A DNA stretch of 64,000 bases from assembly GCF_012273895.1 (NCBI RefSeq), contig NC_052122.1, forward strand, positions 4,278,001 through 4,342,000, in the 5' to 3' direction. The notes below the pieces were generated by a model, which was given only the letters and a program-made list of their open reading frames with translations, was not told the DNA's origin and did not search any database. A program made the position numbers and the translations under genes. This stretch comes from Zerene cesonia (taxonomy: Eukaryota; Arthropoda; Insecta; Lepidoptera; Pieridae). Of the stretch, positions 34,340-47,262 are shown piece after piece; within the stretch, counting starts at the first letter, position 1, and every line of letters begins with the position of its first letter.

Positions 34340-34735
34340 AACAACGTGAATTGAAAGGGTTTTGTTAAGACTTGTGTATGAAGATGGCCTGAGTCCATGC
34401 GGCTGGTTATGTAGGGGCGGTGCGGCAGGCGACATGAGCCAATGTATTTTGTTGCAACTGCTATAAATGTGCTCTTGGTCCCATGTGACGAGACGATTTC
34501 GAAAGGACATCAGGAAAGGCATCCTAACTTACTAACAGTAATCAGGCCCCTTGCCTGATAGATCGGGAAATGCCCCATTGTCCAAAGTATCGAGACTGCA
34601 TTGCGTGTATTCTGTGCTGGTGTAGGTTTGTGTTGAGTTACAGACTAGTTTGAAAGGACGGCTTGAATCCGGGGAGTCGTGGCTGGGTCGTGGGTGATTT
34701 CGCAAGACTTCTCCCAACGAAGAACTTAATTAGAT
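34340..34735. other. Unexplained block of raised GC content
   Basis: About 400 bases with visibly more GC than either flank (for example GGGGCGGTGCGGCAGGCGAC and GGGGAGTCGTGGCTGGGTCG). Two minus-strand frames of 61-64 codons cover it without recognisable motifs. It could be an unfamiliar SINE or transposon fragment, or an old exon cluster. Confidence 0.35.
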
Positions 34736-36949
34736 CTCTCAATTCAAGATGTAACAAATTATTGATTATTTACTCAACTTTATAAAAACCGCATTCTGTT
34801 GCATCCTACGCAAGCAAAGCCACGGACATAGCAGTTAAAATAAATTATGTAGGTACATTTTAAGCAAAATTCAACAATTCACTTTTCAAAATTTATGGTG
34901 TATACTACAGAAACATAATATGTCCATTTCAATTAATTTAAGACACAATTATCAATCAGTCGTTAAATTGATCATAACACAACTGTATCGTATTAGCCTG
35001 TCGTGTCCCAATTCTATGCGAAAGCCTCCCTAAGGTGCTTTCATGAATCACACGCTATTAAAGACCAATTATTTGCAATTTGCTCTGGTTCATCCCGCCA
35101 TTTGTCTCTGGACACAACAATATAGCTATCTTAGCCAACACTTCGTCTGGCGCATGCTAAACATGACCTACCTAGGTCCAATTATGCAAATGTCAAAAAT
35201 GTTTTCAGATGTGTCAGACGTGTTGTAAATTGCATGTTAATTGTATGGATGTTTAACATTTTTCCATTCATTATTATTTCGGCAGTCGATATTAGTCTAA
35301 CCTTCAAATAATCTCCTTGTAGAATATTTCTATTACGAAAAAATACCTTGCCTGTAAAAATATGCAACAGTATGAGGACAGCCGAATTAAAATATATACA
35401 AAATGCAGGCTTGTCTACCAGTTTTTAAGGATATAATCTCTCTTTAGAGACCACTTTCGCTGTGGACGTCCCTGTTATTCTCTCAAAAGAAGTATCACCA
35501 ATAGACGCAATATGCAGGCTTGTACTAATATGATTTTATTTCGTATTATCGACGTTTTCAACTAGGTACCGCAAAAAGTGCCCTACACAGCGAAAAGGCG
35601 AGTACAAATATGCAGAAAATATGGTTATTATGAGGTGCAGAGACAAAAGGAAATTCAGTCCGTGAATAAGAGCGCCAGGGTAAATTAATTTTCTCGCTTC
35701 GTCTAATTCAATGAAGGCTGCAAAATAAAAATAAGCCATTTTATTCATATCTGCAGTGAATGGTTGGGATGGGTATAATACAATATGCTGGTTTTATGCA
35801 TTATTTTTTTGCCGTGCCTTTCCTGAAAATTAGATAAGTCGTAATTAGAACTTGTAGTAAATGTGTACATATAGGCGTATATTCACAAAATTAGTTGTGG
35901 TAGAAAATTTTAAGAGACTGGTGTGGGTCATGGGTATACTTAGTATATTTGGGTGTTCGGAAGTATCTTCAGAATAATAATGATATCTTTACATATATAT
36001 TAATTTTTTTTTAAGGTGTATACGTACTCCATATCATTGTCAATCTGTCTCTTTGTCTAGGCCCTAGGGTAATCTATGGTGACCAAATTTTAATGGGACG
36101 CCTATAAAGGGGTGTATAAGGCGTATTCTGCTTGGCTAATATAATCTATCGTAAATATAGCCACGGCTGATAACAATTGCATTCCAATTATAGGTATTAT
36201 AACAGAATGACCGCGGGCCGCCCCGGTTTAAATTTTTAAATCAGTGTTTTGTTAACACGTTCAATCAAGCAAACTCATCAGCTTTATATTATTAAGTTTA
36301 TAACACAATTCAAATTCCAACTGTGAAGACTGCCCGATGGTCGAACACTCTTTATCTCTCACATGCCATACCACAAACATGGAAAATGTCAATCATTTTC
36401 GTATTTGGGTATATGACATAATGCGGAGTTCTTGATGACCAGTGAAATTACAATTGAAGTGCTATTTTAAGTGCGTGCCGTTACGTCATACTAAGACGGT
36501 ATGCACACGGAAGTTGCGGCTGCTTTACGAGTTAGTTTTTATGTGTTCATCTGTTATCAATGATCATTGAATTTAACTGGGGCGAAGTTTAATACTTTAC
36601 GCTATGTGCTCTAGGTTATAAAACTGATGAAAGTATCTATTGAGGATGTAAGAAACACGAGGAAACTAGTCTATAGAAACTGAAAACGAAAACAAAATTT
36701 GAGTACATTAGTTTTGGAAGGTTTTAAGAAAGTAGGCTAAATAAAAAAGTGGTAAATGAGACATGGCGCATACGTTTTTTTTTTTACTTCTCGGGTGGGG
36801 GATTATAACCCAAGATGGATTTGACCATCCCTGAATCTAAATCTCTCTCAGTTTTCTCGGTGGCACTCTTCCAGGGATATTTATCAATGCGTCTTCATAC
36901 GCTAATACGTATTCATTATATTGAATCCAAATAACCAAATTTTCAACAG

Positions 36950-37010
36950 TAGGAGTCAAGCTCGCTTTGGAATTGGGTCAGTTCGCACCGGGGAAGCTAC
37001 CCCACTACCA
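36950..37010 (+). repeat. Short relic of the 46340-type SINE head
   Basis: GGTCAGTTCGCACCGGGGAA and GCTACCCCACTACCACCGG resemble the head of the SINE at 46340 (GTTCGAACCGGGGAAATACC). Too short for a firm call. Confidence 0.35.
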
Positions 37011-37589
37011 CCGGAAATCGACGTGGATTCTTGTACCGCAAGCGATGATATAAAAATCTCAACTGTGTTCACTGAGGTGACCATAAAAAGATTTGTTATA
37101 TAAATTTGGAGTCAAAAGCTATCTAATGTTCTCATAAAACCACTTTTAAACACAGTAAAAGGATCATTTGTCTACTTATGGTAAATAGTTATTGAAACAT
37201 AAATATTTAATTACAATAACGTAATTTTATTATCTGAATATTGAATACTTTACCCAATTAATGAGAGATTACCAGAAGGTTGTTAAAGTATAATTAATTA
37301 TTATCATTATGTATGCTGAATTCCAACCGGTTCTGTTATTATTAATTTATTCTCGTTTCTCAAAAACGTTACATCTTGTTTTAAAATGTATATGCAATTT
37401 GTAGAATATAAATAGGAAAGGAATATTCGCAACTACTGAGGTGTGTTCGCGAGTGGCCTCGTTTGCTAGGAAAGGTACAGTTGAACCGGTATAAAATTAA
37501 AAAATGTACAAATACATAATGAATTAATTGAAAATTGCTTATTGCCTTGTGGGTAGATTTCTGATTTTTTTTACCAATGAACCAAGCCT

Positions 37590-37690
37590 TTGAATCCTTT
37601 TTCGACCGACTTAAGGAAAAAGATGTATTTTTTGTTCATTACCTTAAAATTTTCGACTGGTTCACCACCATTTTGATGAATAATTTTCTT
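37590..37690 (+). repeat. Partner of the repeat at 24560
   Basis: CTTTTTCGACCGACTTAAGG, GATGTATTTTTTGTTCATTA, CTTAAAATTTTCGACTGGTT, CACCACCATTTTGATGAATA. A shorter relic (TTTTTAACCGACAAAATTAA) sits at 26890..26960, and another end (TTTTTTAACCGACATGCCCT) at 39963. Confidence 0.5.
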
Positions 37691-38831
37691 AATTTGTAAG
37701 CTGATGCCTTCCTTGTGTTTTCATTTAAATTTACTCTAATTCCGACAATTTGAAGCCGGTTTAGTTAATTAGACATTAGTTTTGTTAAAATAATTATTCA
37801 CTGGCTATCCTTGTCGTCAACATATTAAAAATTCATTAAAAAGACTTGCACATTGATTGAATTGCATTTTTAAGAAATTGCCAGATTAACAGATAGCTAA
37901 AATAGGTGGATTTCATAACCAAATAATTTTAATCATTTGCGATTTATCAACGTTTTAATATTTCGAAATTGTTATTTATTCATACTTGAATATTGCTCTG
38001 TGAAATACGAGTACAATAAGTTCTTTTGTATACCTACTTAAAATATTGTATGCCTTTAACAAGTGCTGTCTGACCTCAGAATAACCCGACTCAATTGACT
38101 GTCCTTAGCTTTCTCTAAAGCTAAGTACTCTTACCCGTACAGAAAATCAATTGAAACGAATGTGGAATGCATGTTGCCAATACTCCACAAGAAGACAGGA
38201 GAAAATAGTCTACCTATTATATAATTTTGTAGTGAATGCCCTAATATAATAAGCGAAGACTTTATTTTGGAAATTAAATACAAACAGAGGGCCATTCCAA
38301 TAAGAGTTAATGATAAAGTCGCAATAAAGTACTATACAAAAATATAACAAGTCACCAAATGTCACCAGTTATAAAATGTCAAAAGTCGGGCAATTTAAAC
38401 ATTTCACCGAGGAGTGAATAATCAGCTCCCAGATTGTAGTCAGGATGGCATCGCTTGACCAAATTAAAAAGAGTGTACTTGTCGATACAAATATGCGGGC
38501 GTCTTGCGAAAAGTGCTCCAGCGTGGCCGAAGCTTAGCCCCTTTGTTTACATTCGTAATGCTCTTCACACGTTTCCGTGAGATAATGACTGAGACTCGTC
38601 TTTATTCGTATAATGGACGGTTGCGATTTCCCCATTCTTGTTAACATTATACCAGTATCAACACTAGTTTGTTTGTTTCTTGTTGTAAATGCATTAGATG
38701 GAGTAGACGCGAAATGCACGTGTGTGCACAAAGTGTGTCATTGTTCGCAAACTGAATTTTTGGTTTGATTTGATTTGTAATACATGTTCTACTGAATCTT
38801 TAATTATAGGGAATTACAGCGTTATAATTTA

Positions 38832-38990
38832 ACTAGCAGATCGTCCGTGGTACGTATATAGCCTATGTCACACAGCGAAGTAGCTTTCTAATGGTGAAAG
38901 AATTTTTAAATCGGTCCAGTAGTTTTTGAGTTTATGAATTACAAACAAACAAAAATACAAATACTTCCTCTTTATAATATTAGCATAGAT
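38832..38990 (+). repeat. Short repeat, ACTAGCGGTCCGCCCC family
   Basis: ACTAGCAGATCGTCCGTGGT to CTTTATAATATTAGCATAGA, with CGGTCCAGTAGTTTTTGAGT in the core. The head has a small deletion. Confidence 0.7.
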
Positions 38991-39199
38991 TATATACATA
39001 ATTTGTCAATTTGCTAAAAAATATATACCTAATAATTAGAAAACCTATGTATATCACATGCTAGTATCAAAATAAAATTTTATTAATTATTCATTGCAAT
39101 TAGAGATATTAACTATGACAAAGGAATTATTGTATTATTTACATTAGTATAATTAGTACCTCAGGGAAATGCTGTCAGTATAAGCTCCATTTTAAATCC

Positions 39200-39412
39200 C
39201 TACCAAATTTTAAATGCGAAATCTACTCATACTGTCTGCCAGTCTGAATGCATAAAATTTGGTACAAATAAAGTCTTGAATTCCATAAGAAAATATCCCG
39301 CAGGATACTTTTTATCCCGCAATACCACTGGGACTAAACGGGGAATATCCCAGGACAATCTATCTTTTCTTTTGACTACACGGGCTAAGCCGTGGGCGGA
39401 ACGCTTGTTGTT
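39200..39412 (-). repeat. Diverged short repeat with TCCCGCAGGATACTTTTTATCCCG core
   Basis: AAATGCGAAATCTACTCATA, TGCATAAAATTTGGTACAAA, GGATACTTTTTATCCCGCAA, CACGGGCTAAGCCGTGGGCG. The order matches minus-strand copies of the related families. Confidence 0.5.
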
Positions 39413-40183
39413 TATTAAAGAAATGGTAATTGAAATTTATAAATAACAGATGGTTTTTTATCAGAGTATTTCATAGCAATTATACTTTTGCTTGAGGTTC
39501 TGCAATCTTATAGAAATGACAGAACCGCGTCAGTAACAATAAAGTATTTTCTCAACAATATATGAATAATCTTCTCATAAAAGATATTTATTTGCTTTAT
39601 CTCAATCAGGCGATCTACCACTTCCAGCTCACGACCAAAAAAATGTTAATGATATGTATAATTATTCCGTGTGCAATGTGCAATTAAATTTAATGAAAAT
39701 TCATACATTTGTGATGAATATTTATTACAACGGAAGTACGTACCTACGTAATAATTTATTATTTATTTATTTACGTATAAAAACTTTAATCAGAATAATT
39801 ATGCATTATTATAGTGTTTTTTTTGTTACTGTGCTTTCATAACATTGTGTACCTGGATATGAAATATGAGAATTATTTTGCGTTATGTTTTGTTTACTAA
39901 CCTGGTTATTACTTCGTTGGCTGTTGGTCCACGAATCCACGAAGCCACGAATCTCATGTCGCTTTTTTAACCGACATGCCCTAAAAGGGAGAAAGTTTCT
40001 CATTTTGTATTTTTCTTAGGTTTTTTTACTCGATAATTCTACTGATTTTCTACTAATGACGTGATTTTGTGTTTAATAGGAAATTATTGCCATTTGTTCC
40101 CATTTGGTGCGCACCTCCTTCTCCAGGATTTAAGATTTGAACTTTATAATATATTTAATTAGATACTGTCATAATATGCGAGA

Positions 40184-40415
40184 ATATTCAGGAATATAGC
40201 AGTAGGGGAGAAACAGGCAAATAAATAGGAAAAAAGGCCCGTTTCCTTTTCCTCACCCGTCCTAGTCCATTCCTTCTTTCCAGTCGTTAATCCTTTCCTT
40301 TTCCCTTACCCCATAAAAGCGGGCAGCACATTCACAGAGGTACCTTTGCGAATGTTTATGGGCGGTGGTGATCGCTTACCATCAGGCGAACCACCAGCTC
40401 AGCTGCCCGCTATGA

Positions 40416-40463
<48 letters not shown>
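40184..40463 (+). repeat. Poly(A) SINE sharing its 3' tail with the LINE at 1597
   Basis: It contains TTTATGGGCGGTGGTGATCG, then CTTACCATCAGGCGAACCAC, then CTGCCCGCTATGATAT and an uninterrupted run of 45 A (40419..40463). The same CGCTTACC...GCTAT...TATAAAA tail ends the CR1/Jockey-like LINE at 1597..1672 (minus). The long pure A tail suggests recent insertion. The pyrimidine-rich body (CCTTTTCCTCACCCGTCC) recurs in the copies at 46340 and 12385. Confidence 0.75.
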
Positions 40464-40465
<2 letters not shown>

Positions 40466-40693
40466 GACGCAATATGTTTAAGGTCGATTTGAAAACAATA
40501 CCTACATTTAGCCTACATTGTTTTATAGCCACTTAGTATCTTCAGAACATTTCGCGAGCATAAATGGACGAATTATTCAGATCGTAGAGAATTATATGCA
40601 AGTTGTATGATACGGAAAGTGAAACTGATAAAGTATTGTCCAATTCGATGCAATGTCTTGGCATTCCAATTAAAATAAAAGTGTCGTTTACAT

Positions 40694-40899
40694 CCTACTA
40701 ATATTATAAATGCGAAAGTTTGTAAGGATGTGTGTGTGTGTGTGTTTGTTGCTCTTTCATGCAAAAACTACCGAACCGATTGCAATGAAATTTGGTACGT
40801 AGACAGCTGGACAGCTGGAGTAACATATATGCTACTTTTCATCCCGATATTCCAACGGCATACGGACTTACGCGGGTGAAACCGCGTGGCGTAGATAGT
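40694..40899 (-). repeat. Short retroposon, ACTAGCTGCGCCCCGCGG family
   Basis: Minus-strand copy; plus strand begins CCTACTAATATTATAAATGC with a (GT)n of about 8 units and ends GCGTGGCGTAGATAGT. The 63-codon minus-strand frame overlapping its start is repeat sequence. Confidence 0.8.
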
Positions 40900-41330
40900 T
40901 ATTTGATATTTTTAGCGCATTGTGTGCATTTTTTATGTTAAGTGATCGTTCTTTTATGAAAAAATGCACATTCCTCTCATATTTTATTATGTGCATATAT
41001 ATAATTTCTAGAAATTTCTCATACTTGATGGCCTGCGCTCAACTTTATCGAGTTATCTTATACACAACTTAAAAGGATAATATTATTTGATATATTTCCA
41101 ATTATATGAAAAGAAAGGGAAACTATATTGATAATTCAGAAAAGACTGTAGAAATTAAAAAAATTATGTATCCTCAGTTTGTTCAACGTAATGTCTCGAT
41201 TATATTTATCTAACCTCGATCGCTCTTAGCCAAATTCGTTAAAACGTTCGTGAGTAAAAAGGATATACGTAAATTCATGACTATCTGTGACGTCATATAT
41301 ATTTTATGAATAGTGAATTTATATTTATAT

Positions 41331-41479
41331 TAGCTGTGCCGTGCGGTTTATACCCGCCAGTTTGTGCGCGTGTATGGTTCAGTAGCTATTGTGTCTGTTG
41401 AGTGGTTTTTGCGTGAACGTGTAACAAACATACATACATACATACATACATGCACCCATCAGTTCTCATAAACTTTCAC
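41331..41479 (+). repeat. Diverged short retroposon, joined tail-to-tail with the next repeat
   Basis: TAGCTGTGCCGTGCGGTTTA, then a shortened core, GTTTTTGCGTGAACGTGTAA, and a (CATA)n run before CATAAACTTTCACATCTATA. It runs straight into an oppositely oriented element of another family at 41480. Confidence 0.6.
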
Positions 41480-41645
41480 ATCTATACTAATATTATAAAG
41501 CTGAAAAGTTTGTTTGTTTGAACGCACTAATCTCAGGAACTACTGGTCCGATTTGAAAAATTCTTTCAGTGTTAGATAGCCCATTTATTGAGGAAGGCTA
41601 TAGGCTATATATGTACCATAGACGAAGCCGGGGAGGACCGCTAGT
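41480..41645 (-). repeat. Short repeat, ACTAGCGGTCCGCCCC family
   Basis: Plus strand ATCTATACTAATATTATAAA to GGGGAGGACCGCTAGTAT, near full length. It abuts the preceding element tail-to-tail at the shared ATAATATTAGTAT-type end. Confidence 0.75.
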
Positions 41646-41940
41646 ATAATATGAGTAGGATTTAGTAGAACTAGCAGGTATAGGCAAATAAACAATTCAA
41701 CCTTCATCTTCTGAGAAAGTACTATAATATTAATACCTATTTAATGTACCCTTATTATATATTTATTTATCGATCGTTTAGTTTAAGCTTCAAGCTATTT
41801 GAAAGGAATGCGAAACAGCGAGTCAACTCAAGGAGAAGGTAAATAAGGCTAGCTGAAGCACTTTCGACCCTATACATAGAAGTTGACAAAACAAATATTT
41901 CACATCTGTGACAAAACTGTAAACAGTATCAATATCAATT

Positions 41941-42088
41941 AACCTATAACCCTATAACCTATAACCCTGAAATAAAATGAACTAACCTATAACCTATAAC
42001 CCTGAAATAAAATGAAAAAACCTATAACCTTTAACCCTGAAATAAAATGAACTAACCTATAACCTATAACCCTGAAATAGAATGAATA
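41941..42088. repeat. Minisatellite, four copies of a 35-base unit
   Basis: Units start at 41941 (43 bases, with an extra CCTATAAC-like insertion), 41984, 42019 and 42054. Each has AACCTATAACCTATAACC followed by CTGAAATAAAATGAA. Units 2-4 differ at only a few bases. The internal CCTATAA motif is not the insect telomere repeat CCTAA. Confidence 0.92.
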
Positions 42089-42345
42089 CTATAAATTACA
42101 TTTAGCAATTAAACGTGTTCTGCCAACGCCAATTATTATTGTAGATTGAGCGTTGAGTCGATGGTTGAGTAAACAGTTTTCTTTAAAATTTCACACTCAA
42201 CTCTTTCGTAGCACGTGTAAGTGGAAATTGATAAATTGAAAAAATAGAGAATTGGCTGAGTGCGAGACATATGAGTTTTAAAACGTTTTGTCTTTTGTCT
42301 TAAAATTTTGTCAGCATATTCATAACTTTTCAAGCAACATATCTA

Positions 42346-42504
42346 ACTAGCGGTCCGCCCCGGCTTAGCCCGTGATACATATATAGCCTTCCTCAATAAA
42401 TGGGCTATCCAACACTGAAAGAATTTTTCAAATCAGACCAGTAGTTCCTTTGATTAGTGAATTAAAACAAACAAACTCTTCAGCTTTATAATATTAGAAT
42501 AGGT
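42346..42504 (+). repeat. Short repeat, ACTAGCGGTCCGCCCC family
   Basis: Starts ACTAGCGGTCCGCCCCGGCT and ends AGCTTTATAATATTAGAATA; close to consensus. Confidence 0.8.
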
Positions 42505-45500
42505 TATAAATTGTCACGTTAAATAAACACTTTATATAGTATACATGATACCGCGATGTACTTAGCTATATGGTTTGGTTACGTGTTTGATTTAATAAAC
42601 AAATTTGATTTGATTTGATTTCATGATGCGCCTTTACAAGTAGAGTCGTGAAACAAATCTACAGTAGTTGCTGCTTTTTTATTAGTAATTAAAGAAGGAA
42701 TTTTTAAGCCTGTCGTAGATAACACAAAGGTCAGATAGCACGAACAATATGTTTTCATCAGTATAGACTTTTCGACACAAGAATTTACCTCCTCCGACGT
42801 CCGCTAACAACAAATCTGTGAGCCATTGAAGATTTTTCGAAATACTGACCTTTGCACTTGCAAATCTATTAAGACATTGATCATATATTTATACCACGCG
42901 TACTTTATGATGTAACCGACTGCTATGTTATTATTTTGAAGTAACGCAACGCGTTTAAGCGATCTTTAAAAAGTTTAGTGCGTGTTATATAATATTGTTT
43001 TCGCTTCTAAGATGATGTGTACGCATAACCGTATAAAGTTAATGGTTAAATTTTTATAATTATTATCGCAAGGTTGGTTACGAAGTTTGGATACGTGTTG
43101 AATCGCTTTCTTTTGTAAATTATATGCAATCTGTTAAAGCAATTACTGTAATTACATAAGTTTGATTGAGGTGTTTTTCCATCGTAGATGGATTGTGTGC
43201 AAAACTTCTAGTGTTTATTTCAACAAATTTATTGTAATAATACTTGCATTATTTTCGATGACATAGTTTTAATGATTTTAATCTAAATATGCCTTGTACT
43301 GACTGGTTATGTTAGATCACTCACGGTAACGGTAAATTATATTTTTTTTATGTTGCATTGTCAGAAGAATATATATTCTAATGTTAATCAAATAAAATAA
43401 AATCTTAAGTAAAGATTCTTAATTATTTTTTATATGATACATAAAACCCCTATTGCTTATTTTCAAGATTTTTATGCAGGACACCATTTTATTTTACTAA
43501 ATACCAAAGATCCGAAGAAATCACACCAAAAATATAAGCACTCCTTTTATATAATTTTTTTTTTTATTACAGTATCCAGAAATACTGGATTGTTATAAAA
43601 CAGATTCAAGTCAAATCCATAACCCAATATATCGCTAATAACGTCATCCCGCTACTACATTATGATATCCAATTAAGGCTTCAAGTCTAGTAAATATTCA
43701 CGCATCAGCAAAGATACCATCCTTCGTTAGATATAATTACCTACACTTATTACGCGTCGTATTAATCACGACGCGGCAGGGAGCGTGAAAGCGTAAAGCG
43801 AAATATCATCTAATTGTTACCACTGATCTTAGGTATAAGCGCACCAAATCAAGGCTTCAGTCGGTTGTAGCGTTAATATCCTAATAAGCAAAGCAATTTG
43901 TTAAGTCTGCTGGATGAAAGCATAGACAGTGGTTTTATCTACACGTCTTATAGATTGGTATATTGTGTTATTTTTATTGGAATTTTGAATTTAGAATGCG
44001 TTATGTTTCGCGAAGCGCGATTATAGGCCAGTTACAATATTTATGAAACTAAACGAAAGATAAAAATTAATTATTTAAGGCAGCTCTTAATCTTTATATT
44101 ATCAGAATATATACCGCATAATTATCAGAAATTTTTAGCAGGTTTTCTTTATTTAGAAATAATCCATATTATTGCTCGCTTAAAGTGTTGCTGTTAAACT
44201 TTCCAAATGGGAATTTAGATGTAATTTATTTCGCGTGAAGATAGTCGGAATGTAAACCTGGCTTCTTAGGATATATCCCCAGCAATGCCTAACCTAACGT
44301 AGCACACGATTGGCCATCAGTATCGCACAATAAACGCAATACATCTGTAACCCAACAAATAAATAGGAATACACGTGAATGTTAATAGTTTTAATTCAAC
44401 TAGTTTTGTAATGATTTATTGCGCAAACCATCGAAAACTGCCGTCACTTATTTGTATTGAATCAGCCCCGTGCTGATTATTACCCAACGCTCAAATAACG
44501 CTTCGTCATACCCAACGTGCGTTTTTGACACGTTAATTACGACGCATTTCGTAAAAAATCCTTATTTTATAATAATGACATCATTTTGAGAGAATTCTAC
44601 GCTATCACGTTTTGTAATGTCGGGTCTAATGATGAAATTGTCTTTATCAGATAGAGATATACATACATACGAAGCGTTGTACGTGTGTGTTTAAATAACG
44701 CAAGGCACAAGACACTCAAATTGCAATATTTTTATAACAGTAAATAAAACACGGGGTTAATAATTTATTTAACCGCTTGTAATATATTCGCTTCGTGATA
44801 TCTGTATTGCACATAACATGGGTGTACCATGGTATTAACAAACTAAGATTTAAAGATATTGGTTCTATTAAACATATCATTTAAAGAAAAGAAATCAAAT
44901 ACTTCTATAGATTTAGCCATATCAAGCGGTAATACCTAAAAACATATAGAAGATCGAAAAATATAAATATCGAACATTTGATTTCTCAATTACATTGCGT
45001 ATAGCATACCAATTAGGTATCTATGCCTAACGCAAATATAAAGTCAATTTACTAATTCATTTATTTATCCCTTCAAAATGTTATCACACTACGCTTATTC
45101 TCTGCTATTTTATCTACATAAAACATGAAAATTACTCGGAACCAATGGGTAGAAATGTTCATATCTGACCAAGAAAAATCGTCATCCACATCCGCTATAA
45201 AATATATTAATATGCTATTAAGGATCTCCGTCCATGAAGAATGCTTTTGATGCACCGGCAATGCCCAAAAGCCGAAATTCCGACGTTCATTGTATGTAAT
45301 GTATACGGTTGAAACGTAAATTAAAATATTTGTTTACTTACATAAAGTACACGTTGATTTAGTAAATCGTAATTTAATTTATATAGCGGCGTATAATTTA
45401 AGCGATGAACGTAAAAAAACAAAGCTTGATTTCATAAAAAGTATCCTTTAGAGCAGACTAGATTTCTTTGTGAATCGTTGTGACCTGCCCTTAACTTGAT

Positions 45501-45540
45501 GTAGAGAAAATCTTATAGCTTCCTAGTACTGTTTGTGAAG
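42505..45540. other. Featureless gene desert
   Basis: A TTTGATTTGATTTGATTT run at about 42603-42620 resembles a LINE 3' tail. No frame of interest in 3 kb. Confidence 0.55.
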
Positions 45541-45722
45541 TCCCTTGTCCCTTAGTGGGGTATGGGGCAGATGATACACACTTGTTTCACTTATCAATTT
45601 TCTTTAACAAGTAAGTGATCAGCCGTCTGTGTCCAGACCAAGTCATTTTTTGTTCCCATCGGGAAACGTACTCGGGACCCCTCAATACTACGTTCCACCA
45701 CTGTCCCAAGGAGGCGGTCAAG
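45541..45722 (-). repeat. tRNA-derived SINE, second family (partner of 63536)
   Basis: Read on the minus strand it shows the same blocks as the copy at 63536: TTGACCGCCTCCTTGGGACA near the head, GTCTGGACACAGACGGCTGA in the body, and CATACCCCACTAAGGGACA near the end. Confidence 0.65.
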
Positions 45723-46339
45723 TTCATTGTTATTTAATAGTATAAATTTCGTTTCGCTTGAACGCATTGATAGCAGTTGTACCTATTTACTTTCGTATGA
45801 ATCAATTTGATGGACAAAAATTCATAAACCTAGCTTTTTTCGTGACTCGCAAGCGTGGACTACTAAAATACATATATTTTTATTGAGCTATCAAACGATA
45901 TTGTACTAACGCGGCTTTTCTCTTTGATATCCGTATCAAAAATAGCCTGTGTTGCGTCCCGACTCAAATTGAAAAAACTTTTTTCGCTGATATTAAAGAG
46001 AGTATAAATATTTAGGTTAAAATAATATAAGCAAGCAAATATTTAATTAATATATTTTAAAAACGATAATAGTGCAATATAACTTTAAAATATCCATTAA
46101 ACAGAGTGATAATTTAATTTAAAAATTAATCACTTTAAAAATATAAAGTCTTCACACACCTACAAGGCAGTAGAATCAGAATCCTTGTTGAGAGTGACTG
46201 TGGGATAACAGGGAAGTTTTCGCAATGTAACTTTACTATGAACAGGTGAGCTCACTTCAGGTTAAAACTAACTGCATACATTAGTATAGTACGCAATTTT
46301 GTCAAGTGTTTTCATTTCTATGTCATCATCGGTAAAGGC

Positions 46340-46635
46340 TCTGGTGGGTCGCTATGCTAAGCGAACTACCACCACCCATGAACATTTGAAGAAGCGTCAG
46401 ATCGATTGCAGACCTTACACGTCTTCAAATAGTTTGGCGACTTTAAATTGAAAAGGGACTAAGAAGGGATTGACGAGAGGAATAATGGAAAGGGATGGGA
46501 AGGGTAAGGAAAAGCATATGGGCTTCAAGCTCCACCACTCACCCCACGAAACACAGCAGCATGCTACTGTTTCGGTATTTCCCCGGTTCGAACTGCCCCA
46601 ATTCGTGCCGAAGGGTGCTATTCTACCACATACAA
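46340..46635 (-). repeat. SINE of the 40184 family, minus strand
   Basis: On the minus strand it runs GGCACGAATTGGGGCAGTTC, GAACCGGGGAAATACCGAAA, AGTAGCATGCTGCTGTGTTT, then the pyrimidine-rich body, then TTCATGGGTGGTGGTAGTTC. Its head shows the fuller 5' end of this SINE family, which is less clear in the 40184 copy. Confidence 0.65.
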
Positions 46636-47262
46636 AGTCGAAGTGGGCTTAGAAAATAAGAAGAGCTTTAATATCAAGCACCAACTTTAACATTATAACA
46701 ATTAAATTGAAATCTCTATTCATTACTATAATAATTGGAATGTCTCTAATTGGATTAAGATAATAATTTTCAATAATAAGCAAATCTCAGCAGTACTGGG
46801 GCGAGCAGTTACTAAATATATCTTCAATCTTAAACGCATTACGTACTCGTCAGTGGAAACGGAAGCTATCTAAGCGATAACTGAACTAATTAGCGGTGTT
46901 TCTATGAGAATACTACTTGTGACGATTCGCACTTCGACAATCATATTGACTTTGCACGTTCGATATTAATTCTCGCTTCAGCAATTACTGCGCTTCGTTA
47001 TCTGTAGAAACTCATTTGAACTCCAGTGTTGTTAACAGACTTGTTAGATGTTTAGTTATTATGGTATTCAATGTATATCTATTTTATTTACTGTATTAAT
47101 AGAATACATGTGAAAATTTGGCTGAATGTGTAAATCTGACAGTGCACAGACATTATCATTTTAATAATAGTTTTTGAACATATCTAACTACCAAAATTAA
47201 AGAGGAATTTTCATGGCAACAGTTTTTATAAACTTACATATATTATATACACTTATACTTAT

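Larger units (their letters stand above)
34736..40183. other. Intergenic DNA between listed repeats
   Basis: Besides the repeats at 36950, 37590, 38832 and 39200 there are only AT-rich sequence and chance frames of 60-70 codons. A T-run of about 12 lies at 36776-36787. Confidence 0.55.

Noticed and set aside
41941..42088. CRISPR-like array
   Set aside because: Directly adjoining repeats without unique spacers, in eukaryotic DNA: a minisatellite.
41941..42088. Interstitial telomere repeat
   Set aside because: The heptad is CCTATAA, not the insect CCTAA unit.
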